DNA from: Clostridiales bacterium
GTDB taxonomy: Bacteria; Bacillota; Clostridia; Christensenellales; CAG-138
Direction: 5' to 3'
Assembly: GCA_012511925.1 (NCBI GenBank)
Contig: JAAZFD010000240.1
Location: 1 to 9,928, forward strand
DNA length: 9,928 nucleotides
Shown here: positions 1 to 6,150 of the stretch, piece after piece
Layout of the letters: each line of letters begins with the position of its first letter
Numbering within the stretch: the first letter of the stretch is position 1
Made by a program: the position numbers and the translations under genes
Notes under the pieces: generated by a model
What the model was told of the DNA's origin: nothing
Database searches by the model: none
The model's input: only the letters and a program-made list of their open reading frames with translations

Positions 1-1306
1 AAAAAGCATCTATAACCTTGCGAACCAAATCTGCGATTCCAAGAATGTCCTCATCTGTTTCGGTTGGCAAACCTATCATAAAATATAGCTTTATAGACGA
101 CCAACCAGAAATAAACGCTTCTTTTGTGGATTTTATCAAATCGTCCTCGGTTACGCCCTTGTTAATTACATCACGCATACGTTGAGTTCCAGCTTCGGGT
201 GCGAATGTTAATCCTGTTTTTTTGCCGGCAGCCATTTGTTCTAAGCTGTCTTTCAAATAGCTGTCGATTCTAAGTGAGGGCAACGAAAGCGAAACATTTT
301 TATCGTGTAGCTTTTCCATAAGTGTGGGAACTAACTCATGAATGCCCGAATAATCTCCCGAGCTTAACGAAAACAGCGAAACCTCGTCATAGCCTGTGGA
401 GCAAAGCATTTTTTCTGCTTGATTTATGAGTGTATCTACTTTTCTTTCCCTGATAGGGCGATAAATAAAGCCTGCTTGACAGAACCTACAGCCTCTTGTG
501 CAACCACGAAAAAGTTCTACGGGTACACGGTCATGTACTGCTAAAATATTGGGAACGATTGGGTAGTCGTCAAAGGGTGTTGAATCAAGGTTTGCAACAA
601 TTCTGCGCTCGATTTTATCGGGGGCAGTTTTTTCTAATTTTTTAAGCTCTAAGAATTTCCCGTTTTCGTATTTCGCTTCGTAAAATGAAGGGATATATAC
701 TCCCTTTATATTTTTAAGGGCAAGCAGGGTTTCATGTTTAGATAAGCCATTTTGCTTGGCTTCTTTATAAACATCTATAAACTCATGTACCATTTCTTCG
801 CCATCGCCATACAAAACGCAATCAAAAAAGTCAGCAATAGGCTCGATATTGCAAACGCTTGCACCACCGCAAACGAGCAGCGGCATATCCTCGCCACGTT
901 CTTTCGAAAAAAACGGAATTTGTGCTAAATCCAACATCGTTAATATATTAGTGTAGCACAACTCATAAGAAAGCGAAAAGCCTACAATATCAAAATCCTT
1001 CAAGGGACGCTTGGTTTCTAAAGAATACATCAAAGTTTTGCTTTCACGCATTTTGGCTTCCATGTCCGTCCATGGAGTATAAGCACGTTCGCAAGCTATG
1101 TCGTCTCTTGAGTTCAGGGCTGAATAAATAATTCTTGAGCCTAAGTGCGACATTCCTATTTCGTAAACATCGGGGAAGCATAATGCAAAGCGCACTTCGG
1201 CTTTTTCTTTTATAATCGAATTGTATTCACCGCCTGTGTAGCGAGCTGGCTTTTCTACAAAGGGTAGAATTTTATCTAACTGGGATTGAGTAATTCTCTC
1301 TGCCAT
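1..1306 (-). CDS. B12-binding-domain radical SAM protein, TIGR03960-like (3' end beyond window)
   Basis: I translated this by hand from ATG at 1306; it stays open to the left edge, giving 435 residues of a family usually somewhat over 600. Residues 1-250 resemble the cobalamin-binding-like N-terminal region, with FPDVYEIGMSHLG, a VCGGASV strand and GDGEE. The radical SAM cluster motif is LFRGCTRGCRFCQAGF, with Cys269, Cys273 and Cys276 in CxxxCxxC spacing to hold a 4Fe-4S cluster and bind SAM. TFAPEAGTQRMR and KLYFMIGLPTETDED follow, as in this family. I see no DxHxxG cobalamin-ligand motif, so B12 binding is not assured. The start is preceded by AGGAAG six bases upstream. The substrate is unknown; relatives often sit beside a TIGR03936 protein and RNase E/G, which would lie outside the window. 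The family call is from recognition of motifs, not a search. Confidence 0.9.
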   Translation of the reverse strand, partial: MAERITQSQLDKILPFVEKPARYTGGEYNSIIKEKAEVRFALCFPDVYEIGMSHLGSRIIYSALNSRDDIACERAYTPWTDMEAKMRESKTLMYSLETKRPLKDFDIVGFSLSYELCYTNILTMLDLAQIPFFSKERGEDMPLLVCGGASVCNIEPIADFFDCVLYGDGEEMVHEFIDVYKEAKQNGLSKHETLLALKNIKGVYIPSFYEAKYENGKFLELKKLEKTAPDKIERRIVANLDSTPFDDYPIVPNILAVHDRVPVELFRGCTRGCRFCQAGFIYRPIRERKVDTLINQAEKMLCSTGYDEVSLFSLSSGDYSGIHELVPTLMEKLHDKNVSLSLPSLRIDSYLKDSLEQMAAGKKTGLTFAPEAGTQRMRDVINKGVTEDDLIKSTKEAFISGWSSIKLYFMIGLPTETDEDILGIADLVRKVIDAF

Positions 1307-1338
1307 TTTTACTTCCTATTCTAAAAATAATCCAAACA

Positions 1339-1367
1339 ATAATACCACATATAACTTTTGACGGCAA
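1339..1367 (-). promoter_or_regulatory. Sigma-A-type promoter of the radical SAM gene
   Basis: On the minus strand the -35 is TTGCCG (complement of 1362-1367) and the -10 is TATTAT (complement of 1339-1344), 17 bases apart. TGG directly before the -10 makes it an extended -10. The expected transcript start is near 1332, about 25 bases before the ATG at 1306. Confidence 0.6.
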
Positions 1368-1418
1368 ACTGCGTAATAATGGAATAAAACCCATCATATT
1401 AGTAAGTAATACGAGCAT

Positions 1419-1423
1419 GGAGG
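1419..1423 (+). promoter_or_regulatory. Ribosome binding site that decides the start of the TIGR04086-like gene
   Basis: GGAGG lies 8 bases before ATG 1432, ideal spacing. It overlaps the in-frame ATG at 1417, so that upstream ATG has no ribosome binding site of its own and is unlikely to be used. Confidence 0.75.
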
Positions 1424-1431
1424 AAATAAAT

Positions 1432-1848
1432 ATGAAGATGAGAACAACGAAGGTTCAGCGAAAGAAAGCAGAGCCTACACAAATATGCTTATGGAAGCGG
1501 ATTGTTTCGGGTACGCTTTTGGCATCTGGATTAAGCATTGTATTGATTGTGCTATACGCATTGATTCTATACATGGGTTGGGCAAATGCGGATTCGATTT
1601 CCATCGGAAACACTTTGATAAAAATCATAGGTGCAGCATTTGCGGCAATTATGGTAGAGCGTGGAATGTGCAAAAACAGATGGCTGATTGGCGCATTGAC
1701 AGGCATTTGCTATATAGTTGTTGCTTTCTTTATATTCTCGATTTTGGCAGGAGAGTTTGCGCTTAATATGTGTTTTGTTTATGACTTGGGTATGGGAGCG
1801 TTGACAGGCGCATTGGCAGGAATAATATCGGGAATGTTCAAAAAATAA
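1432..1848 (+). CDS. Small four-helix membrane protein, TIGR04086-like
   Basis: The 138-residue product has a basic N-terminus (MKMRTTKVQRKK), then four hydrophobic segments at about residues 25-48, 60-75, 85-105 and 117-135. A short basic loop (KNR) lies between helices 2 and 3. Small-residue motifs GALTG (87-91) and GALAGIISGMF near the end suggest tight helix packing. Size, topology and glycine pattern fit the TIGR04086 (YrzE-like) family of Firmicutes integral membrane proteins, whose function is unknown. The start at 1432 rests on the GGAGG 8 bases upstream; ATG 1417 would add five residues but overlaps that site. It is divergent from the radical SAM gene and convergent with the SASP gene, so it appears monocistronic. 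The family call is by pattern and moderately sure. Confidence 0.75.
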   Translation: MKMRTTKVQRKKAEPTQICLWKRIVSGTLLASGLSIVLIVLYALILYMGWANADSISIGNTLIKIIGAAFAAIMVERGMCKNRWLIGALTGICYIVVAFFIFSILAGEFALNMCFVYDLGMGALTGALAGIISGMFKK

Positions 1849-1874
1849 AAACATAGGCTTAGAACCTTATAATA

Positions 1875-1907
1875 ACACAAAGCCTCCCATAAAGAGAGGC
1901 TATGTGT
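1875..1907. terminator. Hairpin terminator between the convergent membrane-protein and SASP genes
   Basis: AGCCTC (1881-1886) pairs with GAGGCT (1896-1901). An outer ACACA/TGTGT arm extends the stem to 1875-1907 with one A-A mismatch. On the minus strand the inner stem becomes GCCTCTC/GGGAGGC with a G-U wobble, and it is followed by TTTGTGTTATTAT. It therefore works better for leftward transcripts (SASP) than for the membrane-protein gene, which ends 27 bases before it and gets no U-tract. Confidence 0.55.
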
Positions 1908-1910
1908 ATT

Positions 1911-2001
1911 GGGGTTAATAATTGAGCTAATTGGCTATTGCCTAACAACTCTTAGGGTTTTTGACGAATCCTTTCGTTCCAAGTCTCCTTTTAATAACCC
2001 C
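1911..2001. repeat. Imperfect inverted repeat enclosing small hairpins
   Basis: GGGGTTA (1911-1917) is complementary to TAACCCC (1995-2001), and the pairing continues inward for three more bases after one mismatch. The enclosed segment has short self-complementary stretches: TTGGC/GCCTAA, CCTAA/TTAGG and ACGAA/TTCGT. No credible coding sequence covers it. It could be an untranslated 3' structure, a small RNA or a degenerate mobile repeat; I cannot tell which, and the pairing could be chance in AT-rich DNA. Confidence 0.3.
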
Positions 2002-2017
2002 CTGTGCAAAAGCGTCA

Positions 2018-2233
2018 TTACTTCATCATGTTGTTACCATTCATGTTTTGCTCTGCGTAAGCAATCATGCGCTTTACCATTTCGCCACCTATTGAACCAG
2101 CCTGACGAGATGTTAAATCGCCATTATAGCCCTGCTTAAGATTAACATTAAGCGAGTTCGCAACTTCATTTTTGAAGGTATTCAAAGCCTGACGTGCTTC
2201 GGGAATCAAAGTCCTTGTGTTTTTTGTTGCCAT
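2018..2233 (-). CDS. Alpha/beta-type small acid-soluble spore protein (SASP)
   Basis: The 71-residue product is a DNA-binding protein of the dormant spore. It coats spore DNA, shifts its helix form and protects it from UV and chemical damage. During germination it is degraded to supply amino acids. The family signature is clear: ARQALNTFKNEVANSL (13-28), then YNGDLTSRQAGSIGGEMVKRM (36-56) with the invariant GSIGGEMVKR. The germination protease GPR would be expected to cut at Glu23-Val24 in KNEVAN. The C-terminus is rich in Asn and Met. I chose ATG 2233 because GGAGG is 8 bases upstream; the in-frame ATG 2239 is only 2 bases from that site. It is a single gene with its own promoter region and a hairpin downstream. 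It is direct evidence that the host lineage makes endospores. Confidence 0.95.
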   Translation of the reverse strand: MATKNTRTLIPEARQALNTFKNEVANSLNVNLKQGYNGDLTSRQAGSIGGEMVKRMIAYAEQNMNGNNMMK

Positions 2234-2241
2234 TTTCATTT

Positions 2242-2246
2242 CCTCC
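2242..2246 (-). promoter_or_regulatory. Ribosome binding site deciding the SASP start
   Basis: The minus strand reads AAAGGAGGAAATGAAAATG. GGAGG is 8 bases from the second ATG (2233) but 2 bases from the first (2239), which favours the second. Confidence 0.75.
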
Positions 2247-2289
2247 TTTCTCGGTTGATAGCTTTAATTTGTCCCGAATTCGTGAATTT

Positions 2290-2318
2290 ATTATAGGGAA
2301 TGCATAGCATAATTTGAA
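2290..2318 (-). promoter_or_regulatory. Sigma-A-like promoter candidate upstream of the SASP gene
   Basis: The minus strand has TTCAAA (complement of 2313-2318), 17 bases, then a perfect TATAAT (complement of 2290-2295). The -35 matches consensus at four of six positions. It overlaps a sigma-G-like element, so at most one may matter for the spore gene. Confidence 0.4.
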
Positions 2319-2338
2319 TTTCGTTGAAAACGATATAC
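2310..2338 (-). promoter_or_regulatory. Sigma-G-like (forespore) promoter candidate for the SASP gene
   Basis: The minus strand has GTATA (complement of 2334-2338), 17 bases, then CAAATTA (complement of 2310-2316). This fits the forespore sigma-G pattern GNATR / CATNNTA with one mismatch in the -10. SASP genes of this class are typically sigma-G controlled, so the match is expected, but it is by eye in AT-rich DNA. Confidence 0.45.
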
Positions 2339-2395
2339 TATTCGCCAAAAAATTAGGATTTGATATTAGTGTTTGTTAAAATGTGTAGAATAATC

Positions 2396-2421
2396 AAAAA
2401 AAACCCATTAAATAATGGGTT
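2396..2421 (-). terminator. Intrinsic terminator of the hydrolase-Mur ligase-ddl operon
   Basis: On the minus strand AACCCATT, loop ATTT and AATGGGTT form an 8 bp perfect stem. The T-run that follows is eight long, its first two Ts being the end of the stem. It starts about 37 bases after the ddl stop codon. Confidence 0.9.
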
Positions 2422-2458
2422 AGTTAGCCATATATAGATTAAGTAACATTTTTTATTT

Positions 2459-3643
2459 TTATTTTGCACCAAATGTTTTTTGCATGGACAGCACATTGGT
2501 TTCAAAGCTATATAAAATCTCCTCACGAATACGCTTTCTACGTAATGCCATTTTTATTAACTCGTCTAATAGCGTTTCATACTTCATTCCTATTGGTTCA
2601 AAAAGATAGAAAGCCAAAGAGCCCGGAATTGAGTTAAGCTCATTGAGGTAAACCTCATTTGTGCCTGTATCTATTATGAAATCAATTCGCACTACACCAT
2701 GGCAATCCAAAATTTTGAAAGCCTCTTGTGCTAATTTTTGAATCTTCTCTTTCATCTCGCTTGGAATATCGGCAGGTATTCGCCTTTTTAGGCTTGCCAT
2801 GCCTTGCGAAGTTGAGGAAGCGCATTTTTTGGTTTGCGCAGACATGTATTTCGCTTCATAGTCGAGCATCTCGCCTGCGGTAACTGGCTCTTCACATTCG
2901 GATACAATAATTGCTTTGTCATCGCCTAATACTGCACAGTTGATTTCTTTTAAGTTTACGATTGCAGGCTCGATAATGACTTGGTGGGAAAATCTGAAAG
3001 CCAAATCGAGTGCCTTTTGTAGCTCTATTTCGTTTTTTGCCTTGCTTATTCCAACGCTTGAGCCTAAATCAATGGGTTTAACAATCAAAGGAAAGTTAAA
3101 TTTTTCTTGAATTTCGGCTAACTTTTTTTGACCGTTTGCAAAATAGTCGTTTGCTATCAGCCAAAAACAATCCAGTACGGGTATATCATGTGCTTTTAGT
3201 TGCAACTTTGATACATATTTGTTCATAGCAACTGATGAGGATAACACATCGCTACCCACAAAGGGAATATCCAACATTCGCAAAAAGCCCTGCAATGAGC
3301 CATCTTCAACATTCAAGCCGTGAACGATTGGGAATGCTACATCGATTACCACTTTTTTCTGTTTGAAAAGTTTTTTGTTGTCTATTCTTCTAAGCAGAAC
3401 TTCGCCCGCATCGTTAAAAATGGTTATCTTATGGCTTTTTATGAGCAAATTGGGAATATCCTTGTATTCAGCAATATCCAACATACATTCGCCAGTGTAA
3501 AGCTCATTTTGCTTTGTAATGTAAATGGGAATCGGGTTGTATTTTTCTTGATTAAGGTTGGAAACAGCCTGCAATGCCGAAATAATGGATATTTCATGCT
3601 CTACGCTTTTACCACCAAAGAATATTCCTACATTTATTTTCAT
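2459..3643 (-). CDS. ddl: D-alanine--D-alanine ligase
   Basis: This cytoplasmic ATP-grasp enzyme joins two D-Ala using ATP, giving the dipeptide that ends the peptidoglycan stem peptide. The N-terminal domain begins FFGGKSVEHEIS, with Glu15 at the position that binds the first D-Ala amine. The signature HGLNVEDGSLQG (108-119) follows, then MNKYVSK (140-146). The ATP-grasp core has KPIDLGSSVGIS (189-200), KEINCAVLG (232-240), and RIDF (Asp321) with NELNSIPG (Glu335, Asn337) as Mg ligands. At 394 residues it is longer than many Ddl (300-370), with extra sequence at about 45-95 and 255-290. Val112 replaces the usual Gly, and Asn141 the usual Asp of MDK. GGGAGG precedes the ATG, and the stop of the Mur ligase is 19 bases upstream, so it is last in the operon. 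D-Ala-D-Ser or another acceptor cannot be excluded by eye. Confidence 0.92.
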   Translation of the reverse strand: MKINVGIFFGGKSVEHEISIISALQAVSNLNQEKYNPIPIYITKQNELYTGECMLDIAEYKDIPNLLIKSHKITIFNDAGEVLLRRIDNKKLFKQKKVVIDVAFPIVHGLNVEDGSLQGFLRMLDIPFVGSDVLSSSVAMNKYVSKLQLKAHDIPVLDCFWLIANDYFANGQKKLAEIQEKFNFPLIVKPIDLGSSVGISKAKNEIELQKALDLAFRFSHQVIIEPAIVNLKEINCAVLGDDKAIIVSECEEPVTAGEMLDYEAKYMSAQTKKCASSTSQGMASLKRRIPADIPSEMKEKIQKLAQEAFKILDCHGVVRIDFIIDTGTNEVYLNELNSIPGSLAFYLFEPIGMKYETLLDELIKMALRRKRIREEILYSFETNVLSMQKTFGAK

Positions 3644-3662
3644 TTTTTCCTCCCTTTCCTCC

Positions 3663-5201
3663 TCAATAGTTATCGGGTAAGTCGTTTTCGATTAGTATTA
3701 TTTTGCGTTTTTCGCCTAAATTTATCGATTTAGCCGCAGAAATTGCATCAATAAAGCTGGGAACAACAAAAATTCTTTCATTATTATAATTCTCACTTAC
3801 TATGCCATCGTAAATGCTTTGTGTTTGAGCCTTGCCTACCAAGAATACAGCATCGCAGGTTTTGGCTATAAGTTTGCCGAAAGCAAAATTTAGCTCATTT
3901 TGCTTTTCGCCCAATTCTACCATTCCAGGTGTGATTATTATTTTGTGTCCGTCAAAGCTGTGCAAAATATCTAATGCCATCTTTGCACCTTGCGGATTTG
4001 AATTGTAGGAATCATCAATGATAGTATAATCCGCATTTTTTTGGATTTGTAGCCTATGCTCAACCGATTTTAGCTTTTTGACACGCACAACAAGGTCTTT
4101 TAGGGGAATATTCAGCTTATGGGAAATAGCTATTGCACCCAAAATATTTTGTGCGTTGTGTTCGCCTATCAAGTCGGTTGTAAACTCTGCACTTTCGTTT
4201 GCAACGGTTACGGTAAAGCACATTCCGTTTTCTGAATACTTTATGTTGGTTGCCCTGTATTCGTTTTCAGGGTTCAAGCCGTATGTTACGCAGTTTGGAA
4301 ATAATTGCTTTGCGTCCTTTATACTATCGCCATTCATAAATAGCAATTCAGTTGTGGAGTGTGCCAACTCGAGCTTTGTTTTTTTAATGTTCTCTAATGT
4401 TTTGAACGTTTCAAGGTGCTGTTCCCCAATAGAGGTTATTATTCCGATTTTCGGGTGTACTATATCGCATATTTCCTTTATGTCGCCAATATGCCTCGCG
4501 CCCATTTCACATACGAAGTATTCATGCGTGGGGCGTAAATTACCTCTGATTGTGCGAACTATTCCTAGTGGGGTATTGAAACTTTGGGGTGTCATCAATA
4601 CCTCGTATTTTTCGCTTAGTAGTGTGTGTAGGTAATGCTTTACGCTGGTTTTGCCGTAGCTTCCTGTTATTCCTATAACGCTTAGGCTTGTGGCTGATTT
4701 TAGCTTTTTCTTAGCATCGACTATGTAGCGATTGCCTAGAATTTTTTCAAGCGGTCGGTTTATTAGGTTGGCAATTTGCGCTATGAATGCTGCAAATACA
4801 TAGAATGATATGAGAATTAAGCTGGCGAGCTTAATATTCTTTACGATTAAACCTGTTAGCAAAAAGATTAAAGCGATATTTATGATTAGGCAAGTTGCGA
4901 AAAGTCTTTGAACCCTGTGCGTAAATACAAGCGGCTTTTTTGCTTTGGGTGGAAGCGAGAAAATTCCTATCAAAGCAAACATAATTATAAAGAGTATCGT
5001 TGAAACTTTTGGGGCAAACAGAAAAAATACAAGTGCAAAAAGCAACTCGACAATATGCGGAAAAAACCATTTTAGGTTTATAACCGTTTTGAAGTACGAG
5101 GGTGCTTGATACGAGCTTAATTGCAGCATGTGAATACTGCGCCTAAGCAAATAGTATGTGGCGAATAGGTATGAACAGATTAAAAGTATTGCGTATGTCA
5201 T
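3663..5201 (-). CDS. Membrane-anchored Mur ligase (MurF-like)
   Basis: The product is 512 residues from ATG 5201. About five hydrophobic helices (residues 3-20, 47-65, 67-82, 101-121, 124-145) replace the UDP-substrate N-domain of MurF. A Mur ligase core follows: P-loop GITGSYGKTS (177-186), TPQSFNTPLG (204-213), CEMG (231-234), GEQHLETF (259-266) and EHNAQN (347-352). The C-domain has HRLQ (382-385) and DDSYNSNPQG (396-405) and ends IENDLPDNY. The chemistry should be ATP-dependent amide bond formation between a cell-wall precursor peptide and an amino acid or dipeptide. D-Ala-D-Ala is likely, because ddl follows 19 bases later. The UDP-handling domain is absent, so the true acceptor is uncertain. 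GAGG 5 bases before ATG 5201 favours it over the in-frame TTG at 5222. The hydrolase stop is embedded in that binding site, implying coupled translation. Confidence 0.88.
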   Translation of the reverse strand: MTYAILLICSYLFATYYLLRRSIHMLQLSSYQAPSYFKTVINLKWFFPHIVELLFALVFFLFAPKVSTILFIIMFALIGIFSLPPKAKKPLVFTHRVQRLFATCLIINIALIFLLTGLIVKNIKLASLILISFYVFAAFIAQIANLINRPLEKILGNRYIVDAKKKLKSATSLSVIGITGSYGKTSVKHYLHTLLSEKYEVLMTPQSFNTPLGIVRTIRGNLRPTHEYFVCEMGARHIGDIKEICDIVHPKIGIITSIGEQHLETFKTLENIKKTKLELAHSTTELLFMNGDSIKDAKQLFPNCVTYGLNPENEYRATNIKYSENGMCFTVTVANESAEFTTDLIGEHNAQNILGAIAISHKLNIPLKDLVVRVKKLKSVEHRLQIQKNADYTIIDDSYNSNPQGAKMALDILHSFDGHKIIITPGMVELGEKQNELNFAFGKLIAKTCDAVFLVGKAQTQSIYDGIVSENYNNERIFVVPSFIDAISAAKSINLGEKRKIILIENDLPDNY

Positions 5202-5205
5202 ATCT

Positions 5206-5211
5206 ACCTCA
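5206..5211 (-). promoter_or_regulatory. Ribosome binding site of the Mur ligase overlapping the hydrolase stop
   Basis: The minus strand reads TTGAGGTAGATATG. The hydrolase TGA stop (complement of 5209-5211) is part of the GAGG binding site, 5 bases before the Mur ligase ATG. Terminating ribosomes would sit on the next start. Confidence 0.65.
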
Positions 5212-5979
5212 ACTAATTTCAAAAAAGGATTTCAGAACAAGCATAAATTCATAAGGCTTATCTACAAACGAAAAATGCCCTGCGTTTTCAAAAACAACAA
5301 GCCCAGAATTTTGTATTTGCTTTTCCATAATTTTTGCGTGAGAAAGTGGCGTTGCTGTGTCGTTCTCTCCCCAAATCAAAAGCGTGGGTTGTGAAATCTT
5401 TGATAATAGCGGAGATAAATCCTCATTTACCGAATTTACCAAGGTTTGGCGCAAAACAGGTGTTGCGTTTTTGTAATCGGCTGAACCATGGCGAGAGCGC
5501 AACTCCTCGATTGCATCGGGGTATATGCTTTTTATAATGGGAAGCGAATAAAATGTTCTACCAAACTTATACCCAAACAGCCTGATTTTTGCTTTCAAGC
5601 TACGTTTTGACTTTATGCCAGCAGCGTTCACAAGCACAATTTTTTGAAGCCTTACTACAGGGTATTTTTTGCTTGCAAGTTTGATTATTATTCTGCCACC
5701 GTAGGAATGACCTAATATTGATAGCTTATCAATGTTAAGCGAAACTACGAACTTTTCTATGAACTCTACATAGTCGTCAACTCGCCATGGTGAATCCATG
5801 ACTTCGCTTTTTCCAAAACCTATTAGGTCAACAGCTACTACTCGCATATACTTTGATAATTCGCTAATTATGGGAGAAAAAGCTTGCAGGCTTGAACCCC
5901 AGCCATGCAAAAGCAAGAGAACATTGCCTGTGCCTTTGTCCTCATAATTTACTCTTTTACCGTCTATCAGTAATTCCAA
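5209..5979 (-). CDS. Alpha/beta-fold hydrolase
   Basis: The product is 256 residues from TTG 5979. The fold is clear: LLLLHGWGSS (21-30) carries the oxyanion-hole HG, VVAVDLIGFGKS (47-58) is the next strand and loop, and GHSYGG (90-95) is the nucleophile elbow with Ser92. WGENDTATP has Asp207 and ENAGHFSF has His235, completing a Ser-Asp-His triad. No signal peptide or membrane helix is visible, so it is probably cytoplasmic. The substrate is unknown; sequence alone cannot separate esterase, peptidase, C-C hydrolase or thioesterase. It is the first gene of an operon with a membrane Mur ligase and Ddl, which suggests but does not prove a role in cell-wall precursor turnover or editing. The start is uncertain: TTG 5979 has AGGTGA 7 bases upstream, while the frame is open to TTG 6003, which lacks a good binding site. 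Confidence 0.88.
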   Translation of the reverse strand: MELLIDGKRVNYEDKGTGNVLLLLHGWGSSLQAFSPIISELSKYMRVVAVDLIGFGKSEVMDSPWRVDDYVEFIEKFVVSLNIDKLSILGHSYGGRIIIKLASKKYPVVRLQKIVLVNAAGIKSKRSLKAKIRLFGYKFGRTFYSLPIIKSIYPDAIEELRSRHGSADYKNATPVLRQTLVNSVNEDLSPLLSKISQPTLLIWGENDTATPLSHAKIMEKQIQNSGLVVFENAGHFSFVDKPYEFMLVLKSFFEIS

Positions 5980-5986
5980 GTTTTTC

Positions 5987-5992
5987 TCACCT
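5987..5992 (-). promoter_or_regulatory. Ribosome binding site chosen for the hydrolase
   Basis: AGGTGA (complement of 5987-5992) is 7 bases before TTG 5979. A second, stronger site, GAGGAG (complement of 5996-6001), lies further up. It is 5 bases before an out-of-frame GTG (5990) that reads only seven codons before a stop. Confidence 0.5.
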
Positions 5993-6031
5993 ATGCTCCT
6001 CAAAAATTATGCTATGCAATAAACACAAAGC

Positions 6032-6040
6032 ATTATACCA
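6032..6040 (-). promoter_or_regulatory. Extended -10 promoter of the hydrolase-Mur ligase-ddl operon
   Basis: The minus strand reads TGGTATAAT: a perfect TATAAT (complement of 6032-6037) with the TGn extension. No convincing -35 is found 16-18 bases upstream, as is common for extended -10 promoters. The expected transcript start is near 6025. Confidence 0.55.
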
Positions 6041-6088
6041 TTATGTGCAAAAAAATGCCATAGTTAACTGTAATATGGGCGAAAGCAT

Positions 6089-6118
6089 TTGACAAGCCAC
6101 ACGAAATGTTCATATAAT
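6089..6118 (+). promoter_or_regulatory. Consensus sigma-A promoter of the hisS-aspS operon
   Basis: TTGACA (6089-6094) and TATAAT (6113-6118) both match consensus perfectly, 18 bases apart. Transcription should start near 6125, leaving only about 25 bases before the hisS start at 6151. Confidence 0.85.
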
Positions 6119-6150
6119 TACCATCGAACAAGCAAAAAGGGGAAAAAAAT

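Noticed and set aside
1358..1387. Plus-strand TTGACG with GAATAA 18 bases later, as a promoter for the TIGR04086-like gene
   Set aside because: The -10 is poor (GAATAA) and the -35 overlaps the better-supported opposite promoter. The gene needs some promoter here, but I cannot name it.
1954..1976. ACGAA/TTCGT hairpin and nearby TTGACG as a separate promoter or regulator site
   Set aside because: The stem is only 5 bp, and no -10 with proper spacing or gene in the right place follows it.
1909..2139. Open frame of 76 codons on the plus strand
   Set aside because: It starts at TTG without a ribosome binding site, runs antisense through much of the SASP gene, and its composition is not protein-like. 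I treat it as a shadow.
2166..2348. 60-codon minus-strand frame upstream of and overlapping the SASP gene
   Set aside because: It overlaps the SASP start in another frame, covers the SASP promoter region and shows no family features.
4078..4635. 185-codon plus-strand frame inside the Mur ligase gene
   Set aside because: It is antisense to the conserved Mur ligase core, with no binding site or family resemblance.
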